A stretch of 64,000 nucleotides of DNA from Sphingomonas sp. G-3-2-10 (GTDB lineage: Bacteria > Pseudomonadota > Alphaproteobacteria > Sphingomonadales > Sphingomonadaceae), in NCBI RefSeq assembly GCF_012927115.1, contig NZ_JABBFY010000001.1, positions 2,480,001 to 2,544,000 of the forward strand, read 5' to 3'. The translations under genes and the position numbers were made by a program. How positions within the stretch are numbered: position 1 is the stretch's first letter; every line of letters starts with the position of its first letter. The notes beneath the pieces were generated by a model. It was not told the origin of the DNA. It saw only the letters and a list, made by a program, of their open reading frames with translations, and ran no database searches. This document shows, one piece after another, positions 26,154-34,373 of the stretch.

Positions 26154-27365
26154 ATGCGTTCCAACTATCTCTTCACGTCCGAATCGGTTTCGGAAGGTCA
26201 TCCGGACAAGGTCGCGGACCAGATTTCCGACGCGATCGTCGATCTGTTCCTGTCGAAGGACCCCGAAGCCCGCATCGCCTGCGAGACGCTGACCACCACC
26301 CAGCTCGTGGTTCTGGCCGGTGAAATCCGCGGCAAGGGCATCATGGACGAAGCCGGCAACTGGGCCCCGGGCGTGAAGGACGAAGTCGAAGCGACCGTCC
26401 GCGCGACCGTGAAGCGCATCGGCTATGAGCAGGACGGCTTCCACTGGGAGACGCTGCGCTTCGAGAACAATCTGCACCCGCAGTCGGCGCACATCGCGCA
26501 GGGCGTGGACGCAGGCGGCAACAAGGACGAAGGCGCCGGCGACCAGGGCATCATGTTCGGTTACGCCGCCAACGACACGCCCGACCTGATGCCGGCGACG
26601 CTCTATTACAGTCACAAGATCCTCGAGCAGATGGCAGCCGACCGCCATTCGGGCGCAGCCCCGTTCCTCGAGCCCGACGCCAAGAGCCAGGTCACGCTGC
26701 GCTACGAGGGCAGCAAGCCCGTCGCCGCCACGGCGATCGTCGTCTCGACCCAGCACGGCAAGGGCTATGACGAAGGCGACAAGGAAGCCGAACTGCACGC
26801 CTATGTGAAGAAGGTCGTTGCCGACATTCTTCCGGCCGAGCTGCTGTCGGACGCCACCGAATACCACATCAACCCGACCGGCTCGTTCGAAATCGGCGGC
26901 CCTGACGGCGACGCCGGCCTTACCGGCCGCAAGATCATCGTCGACACGTACGGCGGCGCGGCTCCGCACGGCGGCGGCGCTTTCTCGGGCAAGGATCCGA
27001 CCAAGGTCGATCGCTCGGCGGCGTACATCACCCGCTATCTGGCGAAGAACATCGTCGCGGCTGGCCTCGCCCAGCGTGTCACGATCCAGCTGGCTTACGC
27101 CATCGGCGTGTCGAAGCCGCTGTCGCTCTATGTCGACACTCACGGCACCGGCACCGTCGGCGACGACAAGATCGAAGAAGCGATTATGGGCATCGAGAAG
27201 CTGGGCGGTCTGACTCCGCGCAGCATCCGCACCCACCTGAAGCTCAACAAGCCGATCTACCAGAAGAGCGCCGCTTACGGTCACTTCGGCCGCAAGCCCG
27301 AGGGCGATTTCTTCCCGTGGGAAAAGACCGATCTGGTCGAGGACCTGAAGGCCGCTCTGGCCTGA
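26154..27365 (+). CDS. metK: S-adenosylmethionine synthase
   Basis: The 403-residue enzyme makes S-adenosylmethionine from methionine and ATP. The family signatures are clear: N-terminal [23 protein letters not shown], the [12 protein letters not shown] motif, and [19 protein letters not shown]. Length is slightly above the E. coli enzyme and typical of alphaproteobacteria. GAGGAA lies 5 bases before the ATG, inside the foldable leader. A strong terminator follows at 27392. In many relatives trmB is the next gene; here trmB is 3.3 kb away. Confidence 0.97.
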   Translation: MRSNYLFTSESVSEGHPDKVADQISDAIVDLFLSKDPEARIACETLTTTQLVVLAGEIRGKGIMDEAGNWAPGVKDEVEATVRATVKRIGYEQDGFHWETLRFENNLHPQSAHIAQGVDAGGNKDEGAGDQGIMFGYAANDTPDLMPATLYYSHKILEQMAADRHSGAAPFLEPDAKSQVTLRYEGSKPVAATAIVVSTQHGKGYDEGDKEAELHAYVKKVVADILPAELLSDATEYHINPTGSFEIGGPDGDAGLTGRKIIVDTYGGAAPHGGGAFSGKDPTKVDRSAAYITRYLAKNIVAAGLAQRVTIQLAYAIGVSKPLSLYVDTHGTGTVGDDKIEEAIMGIEKLGGLTPRSIRTHLKLNKPIYQKSAAYGHFGRKPEGDFFPWEKTDLVEDLKAALA

Positions 27366-27391
27366 TCCTCGCCTCAGGCAGGAAATTGAAG

Positions 27392-27423
27392 CCCCCGTCG
27401 CGGTCAGCCGCGGCGGGGGTTTT
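27392..27423 (+). terminator. Rho-independent terminator after metK
   Basis: A 12-base-pair GC-rich stem (27392-27403 with 27408-27419, one G-U pair) with loop TCAG is followed by TTTT. It sits between metK and the convergent membrane-protein gene and could also act on the other strand. Confidence 0.85.
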
Positions 27424-27432
27424 CATTTGTCC

Positions 27433-27663
27433 TCAGGCCACGCGTTCCAGCCGTCGCACCAGAAACCAGCACAACATGCCGAGCGCGAAGGGGATGCCGA
27501 AGAACAGCAGATACGTGTCCCATGCCGTGGCCAGCACGCCGGGGATGCTCGACGGCCTGAGCAGCGGCAGCAGCATCGGCCACAGCAGCACCGGCGGCCC
27601 CATCAACAAGGTCACGCCCGCGCCGCGCAGCAGTCGTGCCGTAAGTGCCGTTCCCGCATCCAT
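27433..27663 (-). CDS. Hypothetical small membrane protein
   Basis: The 76-residue product has two clear hydrophobic helices (GVTLLMGPPVLLWPMLLPLL and TYLLFFGIPFALGMLCWFLV) and a positive C-terminal tail RRLERVA, so it should sit in the inner membrane with both ends in the cytoplasm. I recognise no family. It stands alone on the minus strand between the metK terminator and a divergent secreted-protein gene. Confidence 0.65.
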   Translation of the reverse strand: MDAGTALTARLLRGAGVTLLMGPPVLLWPMLLPLLRPSSIPGVLATAWDTYLLFFGIPFALGMLCWFLVRRLERVA

Positions 27664-27785
27664 CGGCGCAGCATAACCCAGTTGCGGCCATCCGCCATGC
27701 CCTGTTCGCGCTGCCCCAATTCGCCTTGAAGTTCAGTCGCATGGCTGTCACGCTTGAGGCCCATATGGAATCGGGGAGGGGTTTC

Positions 27786-28841
27786 ATGATCCGCACGACA
27801 TTCGCTCTGCTGGCCGGCCTCGCGCTCGGCGCCGCGGCGCTGCCGGCACAGGCCCAGCAAAGCTATCCGGTGCCGAAAGACGCACCCTTCACCCACAAGC
27901 ATAGCGGGTTGAAGCTGCCGCCGACGCTGCAGGGCATGCCGATGTTCGCGATCCGCGAAGTGGCGGCGGACCAGCTCGATATCTTCTTCAATTACGAGAT
28001 TTCGGGGAAGAACGAACTCATCAGCGTCTATGTCTATCGCCAGACGGCGGGTGGCGTGCCCGTCTGGTTCGATCGCGCGCGCTTCGCGATCGAGAACCGG
28101 CCCGACGTCTATGGCGACGTCGCCGCCACCCCGGTGTCCGTCTTCGCGCCGCCGGGCCAGACCAATGCCAGCGGCCTGGCCATCGCCTATCGCGTCGGCA
28201 AGGGCCCGTTCCGCAGCACCGGCCTTGCCTTGCTGCCGATGGGCGATTGGCTGGTGAAAGTCCGCTATTCCTCCGCCTCGCTCGATCCCGATGCGCTGGC
28301 AGCACGCCTTCGCGCCTTGCTCGGCGAGCTGACATGGCCGGATGCCGTGCCGAACGGCATCGCCGCGCTGCCGGTCCAGCCCTGCGCGACGCCGCTCGCG
28401 CTGACCGGTCAGGCCCGGGAGCTGAAGCCTGATGGTGCGGCGGTTACCGCCGATGCGATCATGAGCGTGCCCATCATCCCGGATCCGAAGAACCCGGCGG
28501 CCACGAAACCCGCGCCGCCGCCCGCAAGCTGGTGCCTCGATTCGACCCGCACCCGGATCGGCGCCGTCTATCGCCCCGATGGCGACACCGCTTCCTATTT
28601 GCTGACGATCAACGATGCCGGGCGCGGCCTGTTCGTGCGGCCCGCACTGTCCCTGAAGGACGAGAAGCCGGCCTGGACCATCCAGCTCGTCGAGACCGCG
28701 CGGACCATCAACTTCCTCCGCCACGATCGCCCGCCGCCGCCCGATCAGTCGATCTCCATTGCTGAGGCGGGGCGTTATGGCTCGGTGGTCAGCACGTTCG
28801 GCGACAGCAGCATCTCGATCAATTCCGAGTATCTGAAATGA
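27786..28841 (+). CDS. Secreted protein of unknown function
   Basis: The 351-residue product begins with a signal peptide ending at AQAQQ; the ATG at 27786 follows GGGGAGGGG. No catalytic motif or known family is apparent. The middle part (residues 40-190) reads like a beta-rich domain, there is a proline/alanine stretch (TKPAPPPAS) near residue 245, and the last third ends in SISINSEYLK. Two cysteines flank the linker region and may form a disulfide. Its stop overlaps the start of the next secreted-protein gene (ATGA), so the two are made together and may act together. Confidence 0.7.
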   Translation: MIRTTFALLAGLALGAAALPAQAQQSYPVPKDAPFTHKHSGLKLPPTLQGMPMFAIREVAADQLDIFFNYEISGKNELISVYVYRQTAGGVPVWFDRARFAIENRPDVYGDVAATPVSVFAPPGQTNASGLAIAYRVGKGPFRSTGLALLPMGDWLVKVRYSSASLDPDALAARLRALLGELTWPDAVPNGIAALPVQPCATPLALTGQARELKPDGAAVTADAIMSVPIIPDPKNPAATKPAPPPASWCLDSTRTRIGAVYRPDGDTASYLLTINDAGRGLFVRPALSLKDEKPAWTIQLVETARTINFLRHDRPPPPDQSISIAEAGRYGSVVSTFGDSSISINSEYLK

Positions 28842-29680
28842 GGCTGATCCTCAGCTTGGCCGCACTGGCTTGCGCGCAACCCGCCCTCGCCCAGCCAGCG
28901 GCCCCGGTCCCCGCCGAATCGCCTGCCGACACAGCCGCGATCCGGCTCGCACAGGAACGCGGCAGGCTGATCTACGCCTATGATCAGGCCGCGTGGCACG
29001 GCACGGACGATATGCTGAAGAAGGTCCGCAATCCCGAACGGACGATGGGCGGCTATATCGCGGACGGCCCGGCCGAAGCGCCGACGCTCATCTTCTACAG
29101 CAACGATCCCGCCAATCCGCAGGCGCTCTATGTCGCACGGTTCGACGGCAACCGTCTGGTGTCCGGCAAGGTGCTCGCGGCAAGCGACGACCGCAGCCTC
29201 AGCCCCCGGGTACGCGGGATGATCGCTGCAAAGCGCACGGCGACCGAAGCATTCCGCAGCGCGCCGGGCACGTTCGGCTGCAGCGACAAGCCGTTCAACA
29301 CCGTGGTTCTGCCACCGGTAACCCCCGGCGGATCGATGACCGTCTATCTGCTCACGCCACAGACTGACCTCACCAAACTGCCGCTCGGGGGCCATTTCCG
29401 GATCGAGGTCGGGGCGGACGGCAAGGCCGGCCCGGTGCGCGGCTTCACCCGCTCGTGCATCAGCGTCCCGATTCCCGGCGCAAACGACCGCGGAGCCTCG
29501 ATCGGAATCGGCCATCTGCTCGATCCTGTCCCGACCGAGATTCACGCCTTCTCGTCGCTCACCTCGAAAAAGCGCCTGATCGTGATCGTCGAGAATCCGG
29601 AAAAGCGTTATTATTCAGTCGAAAACGGTATGATTACGCGTTTGTCCAACGATCTGTTCAAGGCCCAGAACGGCTTCTGA
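28838..29680 (+). CDS. Secreted protein of unknown function
   Basis: The 280-residue product has a short signal peptide ending at ALAQP and an alanine/proline-rich linker. The remaining sequence includes RGRLIYAYDQAAWHGTDDM, GGYIADGPAEAPTLIFYSN and GSMTVYLLTPQTDLTKLPLGGHFRIEV, which I cannot assign to a family with confidence. It is translationally coupled to the gene upstream. Both lie in the stretch that separates metK from trmB. A periplasmic location is likely. Confidence 0.68.
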   Translation: MRLILSLAALACAQPALAQPAAPVPAESPADTAAIRLAQERGRLIYAYDQAAWHGTDDMLKKVRNPERTMGGYIADGPAEAPTLIFYSNDPANPQALYVARFDGNRLVSGKVLAASDDRSLSPRVRGMIAAKRTATEAFRSAPGTFGCSDKPFNTVVLPPVTPGGSMTVYLLTPQTDLTKLPLGGHFRIEVGADGKAGPVRGFTRSCISVPIPGANDRGASIGIGHLLDPVPTEIHAFSSLTSKKRLIVIVENPEKRYYSVENGMITRLSNDLFKAQNGF

Positions 29681-29692
29681 CACCGGGCGACT

Positions 29693-29716
29693 CGCGGAGT
29701 CCCGCGGGACTCCGCG
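29693..29716. repeat. 24-base perfect palindrome
   Basis: A self-complementary sequence centred between 29704 and 29705 (arms CGCGGAGTCCCG) lies 12 bases after the stop of the preceding gene. It has no spacer and no T run. It may act as a transcript-end hairpin or a binding site. Confidence 0.6.
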
Positions 29717-29824
29717 CCTATACCGGGGAATCCCCATAGGGACGAATCCAACGGGGCACCGCCCTGAGTTTTGATCGATCTGCGTTAACCATATTCAGTG
29801 ACCATCCACAGGGGAATGTCACTC

Positions 29825-30649
29825 ATGCTTACCGTCATCCAGCCCACCCATGCCGGCATCGAACTCAGCGTCGCATTCCAGCCGATGTTGCATGGCGAAT
29901 CGATCTTCGCCTTCCGCGCCGAAGTGACCGGGCCGGGCGGCCGAGCGTTCGAATCGGTGCTGGGTGCGCTGGCTCCGGAGAAGCGCCATGCGCTCGATTG
30001 CCGCCGCGCCGCCCTCGCCATCCGTCAGGCGGTCGCCGCCGGGATCGTCCAGGCCGAGGCGCTGCTTCTCCTCCCAGTGAACGCCGCCAGCGCGACCCCC
30101 GAACTCCTGATCCGCGATCTGATCGCCGCCGCCGAAAGCAACGGTCTCCCCGCCGATCGCCTCGTGCTCGAGATCAGCGCCGACGAGCGCGGCAATCTCG
30201 CCACCACCACGGACTTTGCCGAACGCTGCGCCGACGCCGGCATCTCGATCGCGCTCTCCGCCTTCGCTTCGGGTCCGGTCGGCCTCAATCTTCTGGCAAA
30301 GCTCGCACCGCGCTTCGTCACCCTCGATCGCAGCCTGGTCCGCAACATCGATCGCAGCGAATCGCTCCGCCTGATCGTCGACGGCGCACTCCGCCTCGCC
30401 AAGCGCCGCGGCGTCGTGATCGTCGCCCCGCTCACCGAGACTCGCGGCGAACTCGCCACGCTGCAGCGGATCGGCATCGCGCATCTTCAGGGCGGCTGGA
30501 TCAATATCGAGCCGCAGCGCCGCATCGCGCCGCGCCGCGAGCCCCGCACCCAGCCCGTCGCCACCCAGCGCGACCTGCAGACGCATCGCCGTCAGGTGAA
30601 GCTCGCCAACGACGCCATCGCCGCGCTCCGCTCGGTCCTCAACACCTGA
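29825..30649 (+). CDS. Degenerate EAL-domain protein
   Basis: The 274-residue protein follows the EAL phosphodiesterase fold (LSVAFQPMLHG, LVLEISADER, LNLLAKLAPRFVTLDRSLVRNID, LATLQRIGIAHLQGGWI), but catalytic motifs are lost. The EAL motif reads AEVTG (E33), and the DDFGTG motif reads LSAFASG, with Ser145-Ala146 in place of the two metal-binding Asp. It should therefore not hydrolyse cyclic-di-GMP and may instead bind it or a protein partner. I chose ATG 29825, 10 bases after AGGGG; in-frame starts at 29798 (GTG) and 29816 are alternatives. The C-terminal tail is Arg/Gln-rich. Confidence 0.78.
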   Translation: MLTVIQPTHAGIELSVAFQPMLHGESIFAFRAEVTGPGGRAFESVLGALAPEKRHALDCRRAALAIRQAVAAGIVQAEALLLLPVNAASATPELLIRDLIAAAESNGLPADRLVLEISADERGNLATTTDFAERCADAGISIALSAFASGPVGLNLLAKLAPRFVTLDRSLVRNIDRSESLRLIVDGALRLAKRRGVVIVAPLTETRGELATLQRIGIAHLQGGWINIEPQRRIAPRREPRTQPVATQRDLQTHRRQVKLANDAIAALRSVLNT

Positions 30650-30686
30650 TCTTGCGCTATACGGCACGGACGCTAGTGCCGCGCGC

Positions 30687-31382
30687 ATGACCGCACACAA
30701 ACCCGGCGACCCGACCACCCTCCGCCGTCTCTATGGCCGCTCGCAGGGGCACAAGCTCCGCGCAGGCCAGGCCGCTCTGGTCGAGGAAATGCTGCCCCGG
30801 TTCAGCGTACCGGAAACCGGTCCGCTCGATGCCCGGATCCTCTTCGGCGATGACCGCCCGCTTCAGGTCGAGATCGGCTTCGGCGCCGGCGAGCATCTGG
30901 CGGGACAGGCGACCGCCCGGCCCGATCACGGCTTCATCGGCTGCGAGCCCTTCCTCAACGGCGTGGTCGGCGCGCTCAACCATATCCGCGACGGTGACCT
31001 CGCCAATGTCCGCCTCCACATGGGCGACGCGCTCGACGTGCTCGACCGGCTGCCCGACGCCAGCCTCGAACGCGTCTATCTGCTCCATCCCGATCCCTGG
31101 CCCAAGGCGCGCCATTCCAAGCGCCGCATGGTCAATCCAGGCCCGCTCGATCTGATCGCGCGGAAGCTGAAGCCCGGCGCCGAATTCCGGCTCGGCACCG
31201 ACGATCCGACCTATTGCCGCTGGTCGATGATGGTGATGAACCAGCGCCACGATTTCCTGTGGCAGGCAAACACGCCGCAGGACTTCCTCACTCGCCCGGC
31301 CGACTGGCCCCAGACGCGCTACGAAGCCAAGGCGCGGCGACAGGGGCATGAAGTCTGGTACTTCCGCTACATCCGGGTTTGA
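30687..31382 (+). CDS. trmB: tRNA (guanine-N7-)-methyltransferase
   Basis: The 231-residue SAM-dependent enzyme methylates G46 of tRNA. The SAM-binding loop is VEIGFGAGEHL, and the TrmB-specific segment HPDPWPKARHSKRRMVNPG is intact, as is the C-terminal TRYEAKARRQGHEVWYFRY. It is convergent with kdpD. Its normal partner metK lies 3.3 kb upstream, separated by four unrelated genes. Confidence 0.96.
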   Translation: MTAHKPGDPTTLRRLYGRSQGHKLRAGQAALVEEMLPRFSVPETGPLDARILFGDDRPLQVEIGFGAGEHLAGQATARPDHGFIGCEPFLNGVVGALNHIRDGDLANVRLHMGDALDVLDRLPDASLERVYLLHPDPWPKARHSKRRMVNPGPLDLIARKLKPGAEFRLGTDDPTYCRWSMMVMNQRHDFLWQANTPQDFLTRPADWPQTRYEAKARRQGHEVWYFRYIRV

Positions 31383-31408
31383 GGACGAGGCGGGCCGGAT
31401 CGGCCGCC

Positions 31409-34048
31409 TTATGCCGCCGAGGCCTTGAACGGCGGGAAATCGAGCTCGAACAACGCCCCGCCAGAGGGGTGATTGCTCGCCTTCACCGATAGCCCCATCC
31501 CTGTCGCGAACGCCTTGACGATCGCGAGGCCCAGTCCGCTGCCGCCGTGCCGGTCATCGCCGCGCCCCTGAGCGAACGTGTCGAATATCTGCGCTTCCAG
31601 TCCGGCGGGCAGTCCCGCGCCCCGGTCGCGCACCGAAAGGCGAACGGTTCCCGCCGCATTCGTCCCGCTGATCGTGATCGGCGTCCCCCGCCCGCCATGC
31701 TGCGCGGCATTGGCCAGCAGGTTGATCAGGATGTGATGCAGCAGCGTGGCATCGGCGGTGACGAAAGGCAGGTCGGGCGGAACCTGCAAGTCGATCTCGT
31801 GGTCGCGCAGCACGTCCTTCAGGTCGTGCACCGCAGCGGCAACGGCGTCGGTCAGGTCGATCGGCTCGGGCGACAGCCTGAGGCCCCCCGTGTCGATCCG
31901 CACCATGTCGATCAGATTGTCGAGGAAACGGCGGAGCCTGGCGACTTCGCTGCGCGCGACCGGGATCGCCACCGCGCGCGGATACTCCGCCGCCAGTTCC
32001 TCGATCGCGCCCGAAACCGAAGTCAGCGGCGTGCGCAAATCGTGGCCGATCGACGAGAGCAATGCCGCGCGCAGCGCGTCGCGTTCCTTGAGCACCGTGA
32101 CTTCGCGCAGCTGCGCCTCCAGCGTCAGGCGCTCGTGCGCGAGGGCGGCCTGACCCAGCAGGGTGGAGAGCAGCACCGCGCGCTCGGCGGGCACCGGATC
32201 GCGGCCGTCGTCGCGCGAGAAGCCGACCACCGCGAGGATGCCGAGCGCGGTCTTGAGCGGATGGAATTGCCAGTCGGCGGCGTTGAGCGTCGCCGTGCCC
32301 GCACCCGCCGGCTCGCCGCGCTTGCCGCTCCATTCGGCCGCCGCCTGATCGACCGGTCCCAGCACCGCGCCAGGCGGGCATGACGCGACCACCGTCAACG
32401 CACCTTCGCGCTCGTTGAGCAGCACCACGCCCACATCGAGGACCCGCGCGATCTCGTTGCACACCTCGCGGCTGGTTTCCTCCCAGTCGGAAACGCGCGC
32501 GAGCGTCTGACCGAAAGCGGCGACGGCGGCGTTCTCCGCGGCGCTGCGCGCGCCGAGCGTCGCCCGCGCCTTCAGCCGGCCGGCAAGGTTGGCGGTGAAG
32601 GCAGCGATCGCGATCAGCACCAGCACCGTCAGCACCGCCTGCGGATCGGCGACGCTGAACGTGTAGAGCGGGGGCAGGAAGAAGAAATTATAGGCCAGCG
32701 CCGACCCCAGCCCGGCAACCAGCCCGGGCCGCAATCCGAACCGGCCCGAAGCGAGGATCACCGGAAGCAGATAGACCAGGTCGATCCCGCCCAGCCCGAT
32801 CAGCGGCTCGACGAGTTTCGCGATCAGGGTGGTCGCAGCGACCAGCGCGGCAATCGCCAGATAAGCGGAGGGCCCCGCCCATTGCCCCACCGGACGCGCG
32901 GCGGGAGCGACCACGCTATCCGCCGCCGGAATGACGTGCACCGCGACACCGTCCCCGGCGCGGAGCATCGCGTTCACCACCGAGCCGTGCCGCAGCTCGA
33001 ACCACCAGCTGCGCACCGACTTGCCGATCACCAGCTGGGTCGCGCGCATCCCCTGCAGGTGGCGCGTCAGCCCTTCGGTCACATTCTCGGCCGGAACGGT
33101 GGCGATCGTCGCGCCCAGGCTCGCGGCAAGCCGCAGCGTGTCGGCGATCTGCCTTTTCTGCGCTTCGCCAAAGGCCTGCGCGCGCGGCGTCTCGATATAG
33201 ACGGCCTGCCACGGCGCGCGCAGCGCATCGGCCAGCCGCTTGGCGGCGCGGACGATCGCGTCGGAACCGGGAAGCTCGCTCACCGCGACCAGCACGCGCT
33301 CGCCTCCGGCGAAGGTGCCCGGCAGCGCCGAAGCGTCGAGATGCTCGAGCAGCGCCTGATCGACGCTCAATGCGGCGCGGCGCAGTGCCATTTCGCGAAG
33401 CGCGGAAAGATTGGGCTTGGAGAAGAAATGACCGAGCGCGCGGCTCGCTTCCGCCGGGATATAGACTTTCCCGTCCTTCAGCCGCTCGATCAGTTCGTCG
33501 GGCGGCAGGTCCACCACTTCGATCTCGGCGCCGTCGAACACGCTGTCGGGCACCGTCTCGCGCACGCGGACCCGGGTGAAACTGGCCACCACGTCGTTGA
33601 GGCTTTCGACATGCTGGATGTTGAGCGTCGTATAGACGCCGATCCCCGCATCGAGCAGTTCGGCCACGTCCTGCCAGCGCTTGGGATGGCGGCTGCCTTC
33701 CACATTGGTGTGGGCATATTCGTCGACCAGCGCCAGCGCCGGACGGCGCGCCAGCACGGCGTCGATATCCATCTCCTCCAGCGCGTGCCCCTGATAGTCG
33801 ATCGTCCGCCGCGCGATCACTTCGAACGGTTCGACCAGCGCGGCGGTGTCGGCGCGGCCATGCGTCTCGACGATCGCGACCACCACGTCCTCGCCGGCGC
33901 GCAGCCGTTCCGCGCCCTCGCGCAGCATTTCGAAGGTCTTGCCGACGCCGGGCGCGGCGCCGAGGAAGATCTTCAGCTTGCCCCGGCTCTCGCGCGCGGC
34001 CGCGCGCAGCAGGGCGTCGGGCGAAGGGCGGGAGTCGCTGGGCGGCAT
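31409..34048 (-). CDS. kdpD: Osmosensitive K+ channel histidine kinase KdpD
   Basis: The 879-residue inner-membrane sensor kinase has all KdpD parts in order: the KdpD domain with Walker A LGAAPGVGKTFEML, a universal-stress-like domain (about 240-365), four membrane helices (about 390-500), a GAF-like region, the HisKA box GHDLRTPLTS with phospho-acceptor H669, and an HATPase domain (NLLANAAQHGG, GLGLAIVKAF). It senses low K+ or osmotic stress and phosphorylates KdpE. Unusually for this system, kdpD is divergent from kdpFABC rather than behind it, while kdpE remains downstream of kdpC. Confidence 0.96.
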   Translation of the reverse strand: MPPSDSRPSPDALLRAAARESRGKLKIFLGAAPGVGKTFEMLREGAERLRAGEDVVVAIVETHGRADTAALVEPFEVIARRTIDYQGHALEEMDIDAVLARRPALALVDEYAHTNVEGSRHPKRWQDVAELLDAGIGVYTTLNIQHVESLNDVVASFTRVRVRETVPDSVFDGAEIEVVDLPPDELIERLKDGKVYIPAEASRALGHFFSKPNLSALREMALRRAALSVDQALLEHLDASALPGTFAGGERVLVAVSELPGSDAIVRAAKRLADALRAPWQAVYIETPRAQAFGEAQKRQIADTLRLAASLGATIATVPAENVTEGLTRHLQGMRATQLVIGKSVRSWWFELRHGSVVNAMLRAGDGVAVHVIPAADSVVAPAARPVGQWAGPSAYLAIAALVAATTLIAKLVEPLIGLGGIDLVYLLPVILASGRFGLRPGLVAGLGSALAYNFFFLPPLYTFSVADPQAVLTVLVLIAIAAFTANLAGRLKARATLGARSAAENAAVAAFGQTLARVSDWEETSREVCNEIARVLDVGVVLLNEREGALTVVASCPPGAVLGPVDQAAAEWSGKRGEPAGAGTATLNAADWQFHPLKTALGILAVVGFSRDDGRDPVPAERAVLLSTLLGQAALAHERLTLEAQLREVTVLKERDALRAALLSSIGHDLRTPLTSVSGAIEELAAEYPRAVAIPVARSEVARLRRFLDNLIDMVRIDTGGLRLSPEPIDLTDAVAAAVHDLKDVLRDHEIDLQVPPDLPFVTADATLLHHILINLLANAAQHGGRGTPITISGTNAAGTVRLSVRDRGAGLPAGLEAQIFDTFAQGRGDDRHGGSGLGLAIVKAFATGMGLSVKASNHPSGGALFELDFPPFKASAA

Positions 34049-34099
34049 CGCGATCTGGATACGCCGGGCCCGCCGCGAAGGCCACGATCACTATGAAAT

Positions 34100-34147
34100 C
34101 TTAATGCCCGGCGCCGCCATTCCCCCGCGAACCTTAATGGGTGGCGC
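34100..34147. promoter_or_regulatory. Direct repeat CTTAATGNNNGGCGC in the kdp divergent promoter
   Basis: Two copies of a 15-base pattern (34100-34114 and 34133-34147) are spaced exactly 33 bases apart, about three helical turns, in the 137-base region between kdpD and the kdpF operon. Response regulators of the OmpR/KdpE class bind tandem direct repeats on one face of the helix, so this is a candidate KdpE site that could control both directions. Confidence 0.5.
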
Positions 34148-34185
34148 GCCTATCTGAGCCTCCGAACCAACCGGAGTCTCCCCTC

Positions 34186-34269
34186 ATGCAGGATATCTTG
34201 TGGCTGGCTGTGCTCGGCGGCCTCCTCCTCGCGACGCTGGCCTATGCGCGGCTGTGCGAAGGCGCGTGA
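34186..34269 (+). CDS. 27-residue membrane peptide preceding kdpF
   Basis: A short frame (ATG 34186 to TGA 34269) encodes one hydrophobic helix, LWLAVLGGLLLATLAYARL, ending in CEGA. It lies 4 bases before kdpF. Small peptides of the form ...LAYARLCE/YAxxCDRL occur in front of kdpF in other Kdp operons, in my recollection, so this is probably a genuine accessory peptide rather than an accident. A role in stabilising the KdpFABC complex is a guess by analogy with KdpF. Confidence 0.6.
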   Translation: MQDILWLAVLGGLLLATLAYARLCEGA

Positions 34270-34273
34270 GGCG

Positions 34274-34363
34274 ATGACGTCGCATCTCATGCTCGCCGGC
34301 CTGACCGCGGCCGCTCTCCTCCTCTATCTCGTCGCCGTGCTGCTGCGGCCCGAGCGCTTCTAG
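34274..34363 (+). CDS. kdpF: KdpF, small subunit of the K+-transporting ATPase
   Basis: The 29-residue peptide is a single membrane helix ([23 protein letters not shown]). The ending LLRPERF is the hallmark of KdpF, which stabilises the KdpABC complex in the inner membrane. It starts 4 bases after the preceding small gene and ends 10 bases before kdpA. Confidence 0.88.
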   Translation: MTSHLMLAGLTAAALLLYLVAVLLRPERF

Positions 34364-34373
34364 GAACACCCTG

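Noticed and set aside
26105..26323. Upstream frame starting in the metK leader
   Set aside because: It overlaps metK out of frame and its product is Arg/Pro-rich; it could still be a leader peptide, but nothing supports translation.
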